A stretch of 64,000 nucleotides of DNA from Andalucia godoyi (taxonomy: Eukaryota; Discoba; Jakobea; Jakobida; Andaluciidae): NCBI GenBank assembly GCA_009859145.1, contig VRVR01000035.1, positions 99,978-163,977 of the forward strand, in the 5' to 3' direction. Below the pieces are notes generated by a model. That model was not told the DNA's origin, ran no database searches, and was given only the letters and a program-made list of their open reading frames with translations. A program made the translations under genes and the position numbers. Shown here piece by piece: positions 51,753 to 61,544 of this stretch. How positions within the stretch are numbered: the stretch's first letter is position 1; each line of letters starts with the position of its first letter.

Positions 51753-52145
51753 TGCAGAAAAAGTAGCAAATGCACGCAACAACAACGGTTGACTTCAAAC
51801 TTCAATATGCACACTCAAGATCGCGAAGCACCAATACAAAGGAACAGAACGCACATCACTGCGCAGTGTGTTGGAGATGCTGACAAAAAATTGAAATGCT
51901 GAAAACCTTTTCCCCCGCTCTCCGTTTCTCCGTTTCCTCAACAAGTCGAGTTTCGTCGAGTCTGCCTGTCTGTGATTACTTGACACGGTACCAATGCAGT
52001 CCCCGTCCCTACTCGGTGTTTGTGGACCCGTTCCAAACCAATGCTCAGCTTCGCTTTGCTTTGCTTCGCGTTGCTTTGCTTTGCTTTTGAATTCCCTTCT
52101 TGATATGTACATTGCACTGACTCCAGTACTTGTTTATTATTGCGC
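51753..52145. other. Divergent promoter with GCTTT pentamer repeat
   Basis: A 393-bp region upstream of both the 457-residue gene (minus) and MED16 (plus). GCTTT-type pentamers (52045-52088) are the only repeat. A 64-codon ORF (51896-52090) is open but shows no homology and is left uncalled. Confidence 0.5.
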
Positions 52146-55100
52146 ATGAAGCTAATTGCAATATCAAAGGTATTGCCAAGTGGTCCGAGTTACAATGCAA
52201 AGCTCTCAACGTATGTCATCGCAATGATGCACACACCTCACGCTGCTCAACGTGCTGCATTCTGTCCATCCATACGTCCAATGCTGAACTAACCCCTCTC
52301 TTTCCCACTCCATTGGTCCGCCCTGATCCCAGAAAACCTCTTTGTTGTTCATGGAACAACATGATTGCAGTTGCCACAACCGACGATTTTCCTATGCTGT
52401 ATGTTTTGAACTGGGAGGTTCTTTCTGTTCCGTTTTTTCTCGGCTATTCCTGTTACATTTTATTGTTGTTGCTGTTTGTTACGATGTACTGATTTTCTGT
52501 TTTGCGTTGCTGCGTTTCTGTTCTGTGTTTTCCATTCGCTCAGATCCACGGGACGAAATGTCATCCACATAATCGATTCGAATCTTCCGACCTCTGCGTT
52601 TTCATTTGCAACAGGTATGTTTTCGGCATTTTATTGATGCGTGTTTTTTTGTTTTGTTTTGTTTGTTGACTGTTATTTCATTCCGTGCGAGTTCGTGAGC
52701 TGATCGTTTTCCCTTTCTTAAAATGGATTTATTGTGCGCAGAGCATGCATCGGCCATTCAATTCTTGGATTTTTCGCGAGCGGCAGAGGGAACCATGCTG
52801 GTCGCTGCAGATGATTCAGGCTACATTTCTGTGCACTCGTCACGAGGTCGTGCCATCAACCAGTATGAGTCCGTTTTCAGTGACCAATTGTCGGGAAAGT
52901 TGGAGCTTGTGAAGTGGATTTCGTACTCCAACACTCTAGTGTTTAGCACAGATGACGCAAAAGTGAGCGACATTGTCAAAGTGAATGACAAGATCAGATT
53001 CTCAAACTTCCATTCCCACCAGTTTTTGCAGGGGACTCCGGTCCTTGTTGCGGTGGAGTCATCCAGTGCAGCGCATATTTACTATTTTGATGTTCCGGAT
53101 GAGGCTCCATGCAGGATCGACTTCAATTTGCCTGTTTCCGGTGTCGAGTCCGTGGACGTTGCTGTACGAGCAAGTGGCAAGATCTCAATGATTATTTTGG
53201 AAAGTGTGCACGCATCTCATCTTCTGATTGTCGACATCTCCGTGAATGTCTGTTCAGAAGCGTGCGTGTGCACCGTCGATTCGTATATTCCCCTGCAACC
53301 GTCCGTTTCCATGTCTTCGCAACTGCTTAGTGTATTTTACACGCCAGTGTCTCAGGGATTGCAAGCATTCTTGTTGACGCGCGAGGCATCTGAAAACGTC
53401 TCCTTGCTGTCTGTTGGTGCGAGTCTGCCACCGCAAAACGTCGGAGCTTCTGAAGGTGATGTTTTCTTGACTCTTGGTTGTTCTTCTTGGAAACCTTTAG
53501 AAAAGTTCGAGTTCGCTCCTGAAAAGATCGTTCCTTTTCCCGCAGGGTCTTTGAATCTCCCATCCTTCATTTCTCGCGAATCTCTGCTCGACGATGCGCA
53601 TTCTTCGGAAGGGCATCGAATACTGTCTCTTGAAACATTGACGTGCTATTGCATTTCGTCGGATTGTCGGTTCCTGGCTTTTGGATACAGCGATGGGCTT
53701 GTCTTACTCTGCGATGGGGCGAGATTACATGTTGTTGATAGTTTTCGTTTCTCCGTTGCGAAACATTCTGTGGGTAACGGCTCCGGCTTGGTGGAGTCCG
53801 CAAGTGGCGACGACTGGATCGATTCCATTTGTGCTGATCCTGACGAGTCTTCATTGTCGGTTGTCGGTCTGTCTTTTTCTCCGTCTTGTTTGCTGTTGTA
53901 TGTGTTCCTTTCTGATGGTCGTTTAGCAATCATCGATGTCATCCAAGATATCCTTTTGGAGCTGTCGAAACCGGCAGTGTCGCAGCTTTTTGCAGACTAC
54001 ATTTTCCCATGTTTCTATCTGGGCAATGATATGTTCGACGTAATCTTGCCACTCCGTTTTACCATTGAAAGCAAATTTACGGACTTGCAAGACAAGAATG
54101 ATTTTGCGCGGACTGTCCATCAGGTTGCGGCAAGTGCATCCAAAGCGGATCCGAAAGGTTTTGATGGTTCCAAGATGAAGCCTTTTGAACGCTTTATCCA
54201 TTTCAGCTCGGATCCGACTGCATGGTCGTTTTTTGGACACGATGTTCAAATTATCTTTTCAACCATCAATGATTTGTGCCGTCGAACCTTTGGACCTCTG
54301 TTCAAATTCATCCACGACGACTATTTGAGTTTTACAAAATGGAAAAAGTACACTGAAGAATCATTTCGACTGGACATTACCGGTCTTCGTGACAAGTATT
54401 CCATGCATCACTTCGTTTCCTTGGTTCTTGGATTTTGCCGTCTTGCAAAAGAGTATGGCAAGAAAGGAATCAATATTCTGATGAAGGATTCTGATCTGCT
54501 CATGCTGTGGCCACTTGTTCGATGGTTCTACATGTATTGTCGCTATGCATCTTTGGCCGTCCGTTCTGTGGCGTCGAGGATACGAAAGGGTGAAAGGGAT
54601 CGCATCGCGAGCTTCCATCTCGAGTATCCCGGGCTGGATTTCCTGCTTCGGTCGGGAACAAACGCAATTCACGTCAAGCAGTCCTTTGAGATTTGCGCTA
54701 CTGTAATGTGCATCTTGTTTTCTGTTTCTCGAGTTCGACGCATAATGTTCAAGGTCATCCTCGAGAGTGCAGACGACAAGGTGAAGGAGGAAATCGCCGA
54801 AGCCATTCGGCTGTTTGACTCGGATCTTTTCAAAGAAAATGCGAATGTTGGATACCGCGTCTACGCTTCGTATGAAGATCTGGAAATCGCAGAGTTCTTT
54901 TCGTTGTTCTTGTGTGCCGCGATGAAAAACGTTGATCCTACCTCGCAAAGATCTTTGGATCCCAACGATCCCAACTCCAAGCTGTCTGTTGTGAGTCAGT
55001 TCTATTTATTCAATCCGGCTTCCTTCCCGTTGCGATCGAAGGCGTTTTCACCGGATTGCGACCCTTCTCTGGACGTTTTTGACATGTCCAAGGCAGCGAT

Positions 55101-55431
55101 GGCGTGCCGCAAGTTTTTCGACAGCCTTAATTTGCGAATCAACTTTCGTGATTCGCTCTTGGCTTCCTGCTTTCCAGAGGCAACGTCGAGCTCTGGTGTC
55201 GCAAATGACATTCTTCCCTCGTCACTCTTGCCGCCCGCCGAGCAGTTCGACTGTTTCACAGACTCGGTATTTTCTCTGATGTCGGCACACAGGAAATGCT
55301 CCCGGTGTCTCCGACTCTCGTCCATCAGACTCGCCACTTCAGGCGGCTGGTGGTATTTCCACGAACTGCAAACAGCCTGTGTGTTTTGCCACGGAGCATT
55401 GTTGTACATTCCCAGCAAAGAATCAAATTGA
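52146..55431 (+). CDS. MED16: Mediator subunit MED16-like, four exons
   Basis: Exons 52146-52210, 52333-52398, 52544-52614 and 52742-55431, about 963 residues; introns of 122, 145 and 127 bp. All three donors are GTATGT. Intron 1 has a branch-point-like GAACTAACCC upstream of CCCAG, and every junction keeps the frame. The recovered N terminus ('KPLCCSWNNMIAVATTDDF', then 'RNVIHIIDSNLPTSAFSFAT') followed by 'HASAIQFLDFSRAAEGTMLV' fits the MED16 first beta-propeller blade. Residues 60-400 are WD40-like; the middle is helical. The C terminus has two Cys pairs ('KCSRCLRLSSIRL' and 'CVFCHGALLY'), like the zinc-binding tail of MED16. MED16 is in the Mediator tail module and relays activators to RNA polymerase II. 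The family call is based on this architecture; sequence identity in the middle is weak. Confidence 0.66.
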
Positions 55432-55579
55432 TGATTATGTCAAATTGGAGTGTTTTGCTGCCCCAGTACTGTTGCGATGGGTAGAACAAAAGAAGAAAGC
55501 AAATAATAATAATAATAATAATAAATAAATAAATAAACAAACAAAAATCATAAGAGACTACTGGCAAGAATGCACTCTC

Positions 55580-55612
<33 letters not shown>

Positions 55613-55858
55613 TTATAACCGCAAAACCAAAAACCAACTACTCTTCAACCCGGACGGCAACGAATCTGGATCCACAGAGAACAAAACAACTGAAAAATTA
55701 ACCAACTATCAGGATCAAAATCAAAAAAAAAAAAAAAAGAAGAAAGAAACCTGTTCCTGCTTGTCTTCCTCATCGTCATGATCAAGAACAACTACCATTA
55801 CTGCATCAGCAAGTACCACTTAACCAACCCTACAAAAAGGACACAGGCGCACCAATCA
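55432..55858. repeat. Repeat-rich 3' intergenic region
   Basis: Contains an (AAT)n tract (55504-55524), a (CTGT)n tract (55577-55609), and an A15 run (55724-55738). This is the 3' flank of convergent genes; no coding signal. Confidence 0.8.
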
Positions 55859-57148
55859 CTATACGGAAGGGCCGAACAAGAAAGGCGCATGCGTCTTGAT
55901 CGGACTTCGTCGGATATTGTCCGAGATGGGCGGCGTTCCATAAATGGTTTCGCCTGGTCTGTCAGACCGTTCAGTGGACCGGTTTGGGGCAGCTCCTGCC
56001 AAGGTACGAGCTCCTGGAACAGTTGAGGGGCCTCTTCGAACGTGCACAGGAGGCGAGGCTGCGGCTGCATTTGGAGTGCCATTGGGGACATGGGTGTTCA
56101 TCGTTGCGGATCCATTCGAAAGAAAGAACAGCACAGGATCGATTTTCAGCTCCGCTTCTGGCTTCGTATATGGTTTTCGGGACGGTGACATGTTCATTGT
56201 GTCCATATCACCGTCGATCTCTGCGGGGTCAAACAACAGTGGTGAGAATTTGTGAAATGAGCTTCCCGGTCTCGAATCCGGAGAGTTCCCAGCAGAGCAA
56301 ATGGATCCTGAAGACGGGCGACCCGGAATACGGTAGGATGGCCCATATGCGACATGGGGCAACTGAGGCTGAGCAGCTCTGGAATTTTCCAAGATGGCAG
56401 ACACATGGAGTTCCTGCTCGGACCGATGGACCAGAGGTTCTTTTGTGCCGCTGGACGGTGGTGAAGAATATGACCCGATTGGCGAAGCCTGGTCCGGAGA
56501 GCGGGTCGACAGTGATGAAAACGACGTCGAGTTCGGGTTTGGCAAAAGAAATGATCCGTCCGGAAACATTGTTTCAGATGCAGAAACAGACAAGTTGGAT
56601 CGACTTCCAAGCACTCTTCTGTTGTGAAGATGCGTCGGTGTTGCGGGTTTTGCGGAAGAGGGTGACGATCCCGCCGACGACGGCACTGGGTTGCCGCCCG
56701 CCGTCGAGGCCCTCCACTGTCGCGCAGGAGATCCCGCTTCCTGGTGAAGCACTGTTGACGATGAGCGCCGGGGTGACGACGACTCCGATGCGCCGCCATC
56801 CCGTGATGCAAGCGTTGAAGAGGAAGCTGGCCGAATGCGGTTTACACGTGTCGACGCATGGGGAGAATCCAACGGCGAGTGATGCTGCACTTGATGATGC
56901 TGCGTCGCAGAATGGGCCGTGTCGATCGATGACGACGTGGTCGCTCGCCGGCTCTTGCGCAGCGATGAACTGAGTGATGCATAGTCTGAGGCGGGAGACT
57001 GTGGAGGTGAAGACGAGTGGGACTGGAAAGATGGCGACAGCGACGATCCACGTTCCCGGACTCGGCGTCCTCCACCACCAACGCTGCCGCCAGCGCTCGG
57101 GCTATTGGAGGACGGATCGTCATGAAAGTAGAAGAATCCACCCGACAT
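55859..57148 (-). CDS. Ser/Pro-rich disordered protein, 429 residues
   Basis: Almost wholly low-complexity, with Ser, Pro, Gly and Thr dominating ('SSLSPSFQSHSSSPPQSPAS'). Occasional basic Ser-Pro and Arg-Arg-Ser sites suggest kinase targets. There is no TM helix or structured domain. ATG 57148 (MSGGFFYFHDD) is used because upstream in-frame codons start from TTG. An antisense frame on the plus strand (55984-56973) is also open, but it has no ATG near its start and is a consequence of the Ser/Arg-rich codons. Function is not deducible. Confidence 0.6.
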   Translation of the reverse strand: MSGGFFYFHDDPSSNSPSAGGSVGGGGRRVRERGSSLSPSFQSHSSSPPQSPASDYASLSSSLRKSRRATTSSSIDTAHSATQHHQVQHHSPLDSPHASTRVNRIRPASSSTLASRDGGASESSSPRRSSSTVLHQEAGSPARQWRASTAGGNPVPSSAGSSPSSAKPATPTHLHNRRVLGSRSNLSVSASETMFPDGSFLLPNPNSTSFSSLSTRSPDQASPIGSYSSPPSSGTKEPLVHRSEQELHVSAILENSRAAQPQLPHVAYGPSYRIPGRPSSGSICSAGNSPDSRPGSSFHKFSPLLFDPAEIDGDMDTMNMSPSRKPYTKPEAELKIDPVLFFLSNGSATMNTHVPNGTPNAAAASPPVHVRRGPSTVPGARTLAGAAPNRSTERSDRPGETIYGTPPISDNIRRSPIKTHAPFLFGPSV

Positions 57149-57848
57149 TTGTTTTGCGCTCGTCCTCTCTTTTTTCCTTCTGCAAAATAATAATCCAAAC
57201 AAACAAGGCTTCAATCGCAAAAAAGAACGAATCTGCCAGTGGCTACGGAATCCAGGAATAGAGAAGGTTTCGTTAAAGACAATGTGAGACTTTTTTTTTT
57301 CTCTGTGACGTTCTGTATTCTAAAGTTTTTCTGAGAACTCCTTTTGTTTTGGTCGTTGGAACGATCCTTTTTGCAAAGGGAAGGGATCGAGTCCGATCGG
57401 GAGGGGCGTTTGCATGGGCACAATGTACAGCAGGCAGACGAGAGAAGTGGAGAAACGGAAAAGGAAAAACGAAAAACGGAGAAAAAAAAGCTTCAAGGTC
57501 AAAGGACCGTAGTGCTGCTCATTTGGATGAGAGAAGCAGAGAGGCGAGGCTTAATGAATTTTGTTACCGCCCCAACCCTAGGGTTCGGAAACCTCCAATT
57601 TGTTCAATTGCCATCATTTTTATTGAAAAGGAGGTGGCTTTCTTCTCGTGCTGCAGACCTAACCCTACTTGTCATAAGCGCTTTGTTGGACGGCGTCGAT
57701 TTCCCTCTCTCTGTGTGTCTCTCTCTTCTCGTTGTCTTTTCCTCTTCTCTTCTTTTCCTCTTCTCTTCTCTTCTCTTCTCTCTCCTTGTAGTTCGCCGCC
57801 CCCAGCAAATCTGTCCCTGTCTTTTCCTGGTTAAATTTGGTACGAATC
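57149..57848. promoter_or_regulatory. RPP1 promoter and leader: telo-box-like motifs and pyrimidine tract
   Basis: AACCCTAGGGTT (57574-57585) and TAACCCTA (57660-57667) lie 180-275 bp upstream of the ribosomal protein P1 start. Such telo-box sequences are common in ribosomal protein promoters in plants and fungi. A long T/C-rich stretch (57712-57786) with TCTTC pentamers follows; it could be a 5'-TOP-like leader or the pyrimidine tract of a 5'UTR intron ending at TTGTAG (57784-57789). Motifs are seen; regulation is inferred. Confidence 0.45.
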
Positions 57849-58184
57849 ATGTCGAACGCCGAGCTTGCTTGCACTTATGCCGTTCTTGCCCTCCATGACG
57901 ATGGAATTGCAATCACTGCCGACAAGATCAAGTCGCTTTTGGATGCAGCCGGTGTCAAGTATGATGCCTTCTGGCCCAAGATGTTCGCCCGCTTCTGCGA
58001 GGGTCGCAACATCAACGACCTTTTGACCGTTCAGGCCGCCCCTGCTGCCGCCGCCGCTGCCCCTGCCGCCGCTGCTGCTGCCGCCCCTGCCGCTGCCGCC
58101 GGAAAGGACGACAAGAAAGGAAAGAAGGAGGAGAAGAAGGAGGAAGAAGAAGATGGTGATATGGGATTCGGTCTCTTTGACTAA
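57849..58184 (+). CDS. RPLP1: Ribosomal stalk protein P1
   Basis: A 111-residue acidic stalk protein of the large ribosomal subunit. With P2 and P0 it binds and activates translational GTPases. N-terminal dimerisation region '[20 protein letters not shown]', then '[20 protein letters not shown]', an Ala/Pro hinge, a Lys/Glu-rich segment, and the universally conserved tail '[12 protein letters not shown]'. The Ala hinge is compositionally repetitive (GCC/GCT codons). ATG 57849 is preferred over alternative codons upstream. Confidence 0.97.
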   Translation: MSNAELACTYAVLALHDDGIAITADKIKSLLDAAGVKYDAFWPKMFARFCEGRNINDLLTVQAAPAAAAAAPAAAAAAAPAAAAGKDDKKGKKEEKKEEEEDGDMGFGLFD

Positions 58185-58480
58185 ATCGTTCTCTATTCCA
58201 ATTCGGGATCGTGATGATGCTTTTAAAAGAAGAAAAACGTGTGTGCTACAGCGAACCATTGGTGATGTCACAGGATTCGGAATTCCAGTCGGTACTTTGT
58301 GTGTCTCTTGTTTCTAGTTTTGTGAAATTATCATGATTCATATATGTATATTTTTCGTTTCCTTTTCTCTGACATCTTTCTTTTCCCACGCTCACATCCG
58401 CCGGTCGCTCGAAAAGATGTCGTCTCTACGACCCGCAGGTTACACAGTACGCAGTTCGACAACACGCACGACACGCACAA
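58185..58480. other. Convergent 3' region
   Basis: 296 bp between the RPP1 stop and the SART1 stop. No gene seen. Confidence 0.5.
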
Positions 58481-60070
58481 TCACAACGATTTCCCGCCAG
58501 TCTCGGCTCCCTTTGCGGAGGCACCAGTGCGCTGTGGATGCGCGCCTTTATTGTCTGGCGCATCTCCTCCATTGGCATTGGGACCACCGTACGTTCGCGC
58601 TCCCCCAATGACAGCGAAGGGCGCCTGGGTTCGCTTCTGCACAGACTCGAGCAGCGCCATGGACGCCGGCTCTGCGTGCGATCCAGACTTTTCACGGAGT
58701 TCCTTCTGGTGCTGCACAAGACGTTTTTCCTGTTTGTTGCGCGACATTTTCCCGCCATGAAACGCCCGACTATGGATCTTGTAGGCTTCCTTGAGCGACA
58801 CGGGACGACCAAACTCGTCATGATACGTGAGGACAACATCGTCACGACTGTCCAAGTTGCCATGCCCTTGAGTTCCAAATGCCGTTGTGGGTGCCGTGGA
58901 CTGCAACTCGCCGGTCTCTCGCAAATACGAGAGGATGGACGCCGTGCCTCGTTCGCCAGACGCCAACTGTTCTCTTTCAAGCTCTGTGGCTCGCGGGAAA
59001 AGAACTCCGGCGGTTGTTTCTCTGTGTTCTTCAAGGGTGTGTGATCGCTCAGCGGGACTGTCAAGTGCTGTCTCGACGCTATCTTCTACTAATTCAACTT
59101 GTTGGCGATGATCTTGAGATTTGGATTGGTGTTGCAGCTTGGACTCGAGAAGTCGAAAGTGCTCGTCAACCGTGTCGATCACGATGGTCTGCTGGGGCGA
59201 TCCATAGATATGCTCGCCTCGATCATGGCCACCCTCGCGAATGGCGGTTTCCGTCTTGTTCAGCACAGAATGACGGGCCGCATACGACGGATCAAGAACA
59301 CGGCGACTCTCGTCATCGAGCTGCTTGCGTCGTTCAAAAATACGCCTGTGGTCCTCTTCCTGACGCTTCCAAATCTGCATGGCCTCCGAATCCCCTCCAC
59401 CACGAACAGCACTCTCGGCGCTGCGATTGTTTCCCATAATGGTACTACCACCATTCCTGCCCGGCATCGACCTCGTCACAAAATGACGATCATCAACATT
59501 CCCACGATCATCGTCGACGACCGTGGACAGCGTCGATCGAGCAAGAGCCATTTTCGGCCGCCTTTTCAACTCCGCGCTCGGCGGCGGCAGTACAGCAAAT
59601 GACGATGGAGCAGAGGCCAATTTTTTTGCAGCAGAGAATGATGACGAGGTTGGAACGGTCGGCACAGGAACTTCATCGTCATTTCCCAAGGAGTACACAG
59701 TAAACGCACCGCGGTTTTCATACCGACGCATCATTTCAGCAAGACGCTTGCGCTTGCGCTGAGGATCATTGATTGCAAAACTGTTTCGCTCCTGCGCTGG
59801 CTCACGATCCCGGTCTTGGTCTAGGTCGCCGCCATTCTCCATGTCGTGGTCATCGTCGGCCATTCGTTTTCGAGACTGAGATTTTCGCTTTTCCGCCTGC
59901 GCAATCTCGCTGTTTTCCAAGAAAATTGCATCGTCTGGTTGCACATCCAAAACGTGAGTGTCGGCAAGATGAAGCTCCACAGTGCTGCCCGGGACTATGC
60001 TGTCAAACCGATGCGCCACTCGGATATTCGGCTCATCACCTCGTGGATGCTGTTTCGCAGATGGATCCAT
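58481..60070 (-). CDS. SART1: U4/U6.U5 tri-snRNP protein SART1/Snu66
   Basis: 529 residues. SART1/Snu66 binds U4/U6 and U5 in the tri-snRNP and is needed for its recruitment to the spliceosome. The C-terminal block 'VLTYHDEFGRPVSLKEAYKI' with 'HSRAFHGGKMSRNKQEKRLV' matches the SART1 signature ('EYVDETGRKLTPKEAFRQLSHRFHGK' in human). The N terminus has a hydrophobic/acidic segment 'STVELHLADTHVLDVQPDDA', as in the family ('xEGDTxxLTLKDxxVL'). The middle is charged, Arg/Glu-rich and coiled-coil-like. It is shorter than human SART1 (about 800) but close to yeast Snu66 (587). The start is the first ATG. Confidence 0.9.
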   Translation of the reverse strand: MDPSAKQHPRGDEPNIRVAHRFDSIVPGSTVELHLADTHVLDVQPDDAIFLENSEIAQAEKRKSQSRKRMADDDHDMENGGDLDQDRDREPAQERNSFAINDPQRKRKRLAEMMRRYENRGAFTVYSLGNDDEVPVPTVPTSSSFSAAKKLASAPSSFAVLPPPSAELKRRPKMALARSTLSTVVDDDRGNVDDRHFVTRSMPGRNGGSTIMGNNRSAESAVRGGGDSEAMQIWKRQEEDHRRIFERRKQLDDESRRVLDPSYAARHSVLNKTETAIREGGHDRGEHIYGSPQQTIVIDTVDEHFRLLESKLQHQSKSQDHRQQVELVEDSVETALDSPAERSHTLEEHRETTAGVLFPRATELEREQLASGERGTASILSYLRETGELQSTAPTTAFGTQGHGNLDSRDDVVLTYHDEFGRPVSLKEAYKIHSRAFHGGKMSRNKQEKRLVQHQKELREKSGSHAEPASMALLESVQKRTQAPFAVIGGARTYGGPNANGGDAPDNKGAHPQRTGASAKGAETGGKSL

Positions 60071-60667
60071 TCATCCGCTTCCCACAATTCTTGCTCGTCT
60101 TTTTTCTGGGAAAAAACTGCAAAACGGAAATCACCAGGTGATCGCACAAAGACAGGTGTTGCCAGAAAGAAACAAAACACAAAAATAAAAGAATGGTCTA
60201 AATGAAATGAAATGAAATGAAAAAAAAAAGAGGATAAATAATATCAAAACTAAAAATTAAAACAATAATTACGCAAAGAGGAATGATACGTCTTTCACTC
60301 TTCAAACAGACGACTTTTGTCCTTTAGGTCTCCAAAACAACAGCTGCTTTTTATTGCGATCTTTGTTGTCAATTCTGCGAACAGTTCCGTGCTTTGACAT
60401 TTTCTCAGTCCGTACGATTCATATCCACGGATTGGTATTAGTGTGAGTTTTGGAAAGTAAGTGGCGTCTGCCTGAGTTGTGGTGACTGGTGTGTGACGGT
60501 TATCTTTTGTTTTGTTTTGTTTTGATTTGATTTTTTTTTTTTTTTGATTTTTTTTTTGTTGGTTTGTTTGATCGAACGAGTAGACCAGCACCGGCGACGG
60601 GAAGGGAGGAAAAAAAAAACAAAAACAAACCGCAGACAAGGAAGAGGAGAAGAGAGACGAGTGCGTG
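60071..60667. other. Divergent promoter of SART1 and IMP2
   Basis: About 600 bp, very AT-rich, with a (GAAAT)n pentamer run (60200-60221) and T-rich tracts (60520-60560). A GGTTATC-type element and T-runs precede IMP2. No gene called. Confidence 0.5.
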
Positions 60668-61249
60668 ATGAGTAGTAGTCGTAATGTCGCTGCAAAGTCT
60701 GCGCTGAGCTTGAGAGCGCTGGGTCGGATGGCTATTGAGTTCGCGGCGGTTTCCTGTGTCTACGTTGCAGTGACAGAAAACATCGTTGGAGTTGGCGACA
60801 TCAAAGGTGCTTCGATGCAGCCCACTTTGAATCCGCCGCCGGCCCATCCCGATGAATCACCCACGCGAGATTATGTGCTGATAGACAAGCTGTCGCTGCG
60901 AATGAGGGACGTGCAACGCGGGGAAGTCGTTATGGTTCGATCGCCATTGGAGCGCAATAGGTGGCTTGTCAAACGGGTGCTTGCTGTCCCAGGAGACCTG
61001 GTCAAGCCTGTGAACAATCCGAATCGATATTTTCGAATTCCAAAGGGCCACTGTTGGATCGAGGGCGATAACGTAGTCAATTCGCAAGACTCGAATGATT
61101 ACGGTCCCGTAAGTATGTCGCTCGTCGAAGGAGTCGTCAAACGAATTGTGTGGCCTCCTTCGCGAATTGGCCCAATTCCAGAACACCAAATCCAAGAAGG
61201 AAGAGTATCGATCCCAGACACTCCAGCTGAATCCTTTGGTGAAAGCTGA
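60668..61249 (+). CDS. IMMP2L: Mitochondrial inner-membrane protease subunit 2 (IMP2)
   Basis: A 193-residue S26-family signal peptidase. It removes sorting signals from proteins delivered to the intermembrane space. An N-terminal hydrophobic anchor (about 22-42) is followed by the catalytic Ser in 'IKGASMQPTLNP' (about 49-50) and the Lys in 'WLVKRVLAVPGDLVK' (about 102), a Ser-Lys dyad. Box E is 'GHCWIEGDNVVNSQDSNDYG'. 'GxxWxxGDN' with 'SxDS' is the hallmark of IMP2. The start is ATG 60668. The C terminus extends about 25 residues past the catalytic domain. Confidence 0.94.
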   Translation: MSSSRNVAAKSALSLRALGRMAIEFAAVSCVYVAVTENIVGVGDIKGASMQPTLNPPPAHPDESPTRDYVLIDKLSLRMRDVQRGEVVMVRSPLERNRWLVKRVLAVPGDLVKPVNNPNRYFRIPKGHCWIEGDNVVNSQDSNDYGPVSMSLVEGVVKRIVWPPSRIGPIPEHQIQEGRVSIPDTPAESFGES

Positions 61250-61396
61250 GAACAGATAGGGTCGGTGCTGTTGGTTGGGAAGAAGTTATGAAACGTCCCG
61301 GACCATAAGTGGCAATGAAAAAGAAGAAGAAGAAAAAACACAGGAGAAACACAGCAGAGAAGGAAGAAAGAATGGTTCGTGTATTTTACAGTGTTG

Positions 61397-61439
<43 letters not shown>

Positions 61440-61544
61440 CGACGACGGTTGGTCCGATATTTACAAGTTATAGAAGGATAAAAACGAATGATGAAGCTTG
61501 AACAGAGAGGAATGAGCAGCGGAAGGAGTATGCGCAAGTTGGTT
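61250..61544. repeat. Convergent 3' region with (CT)n tract
   Basis: A (CT)n run (about 61397-61436) lies in the 295 bp between IMP2 and the right-edge gene. No coding signal. Confidence 0.85.

Noticed and set aside
51896-52090. 64-codon ORF upstream of MED16, considered as its first exon
   Set aside because: No donor joins it in frame to the MED16 exons, whereas ATG 52146 with GTATGT at 52211 fits without assumptions.
55984-56973. 329-codon open frame on the plus strand, antisense to the Ser/Pro-rich gene
   Set aside because: It has no ATG near its start, and its Arg/Cys/Trp-rich composition is what the complement of Ser/Pro-rich codons gives.
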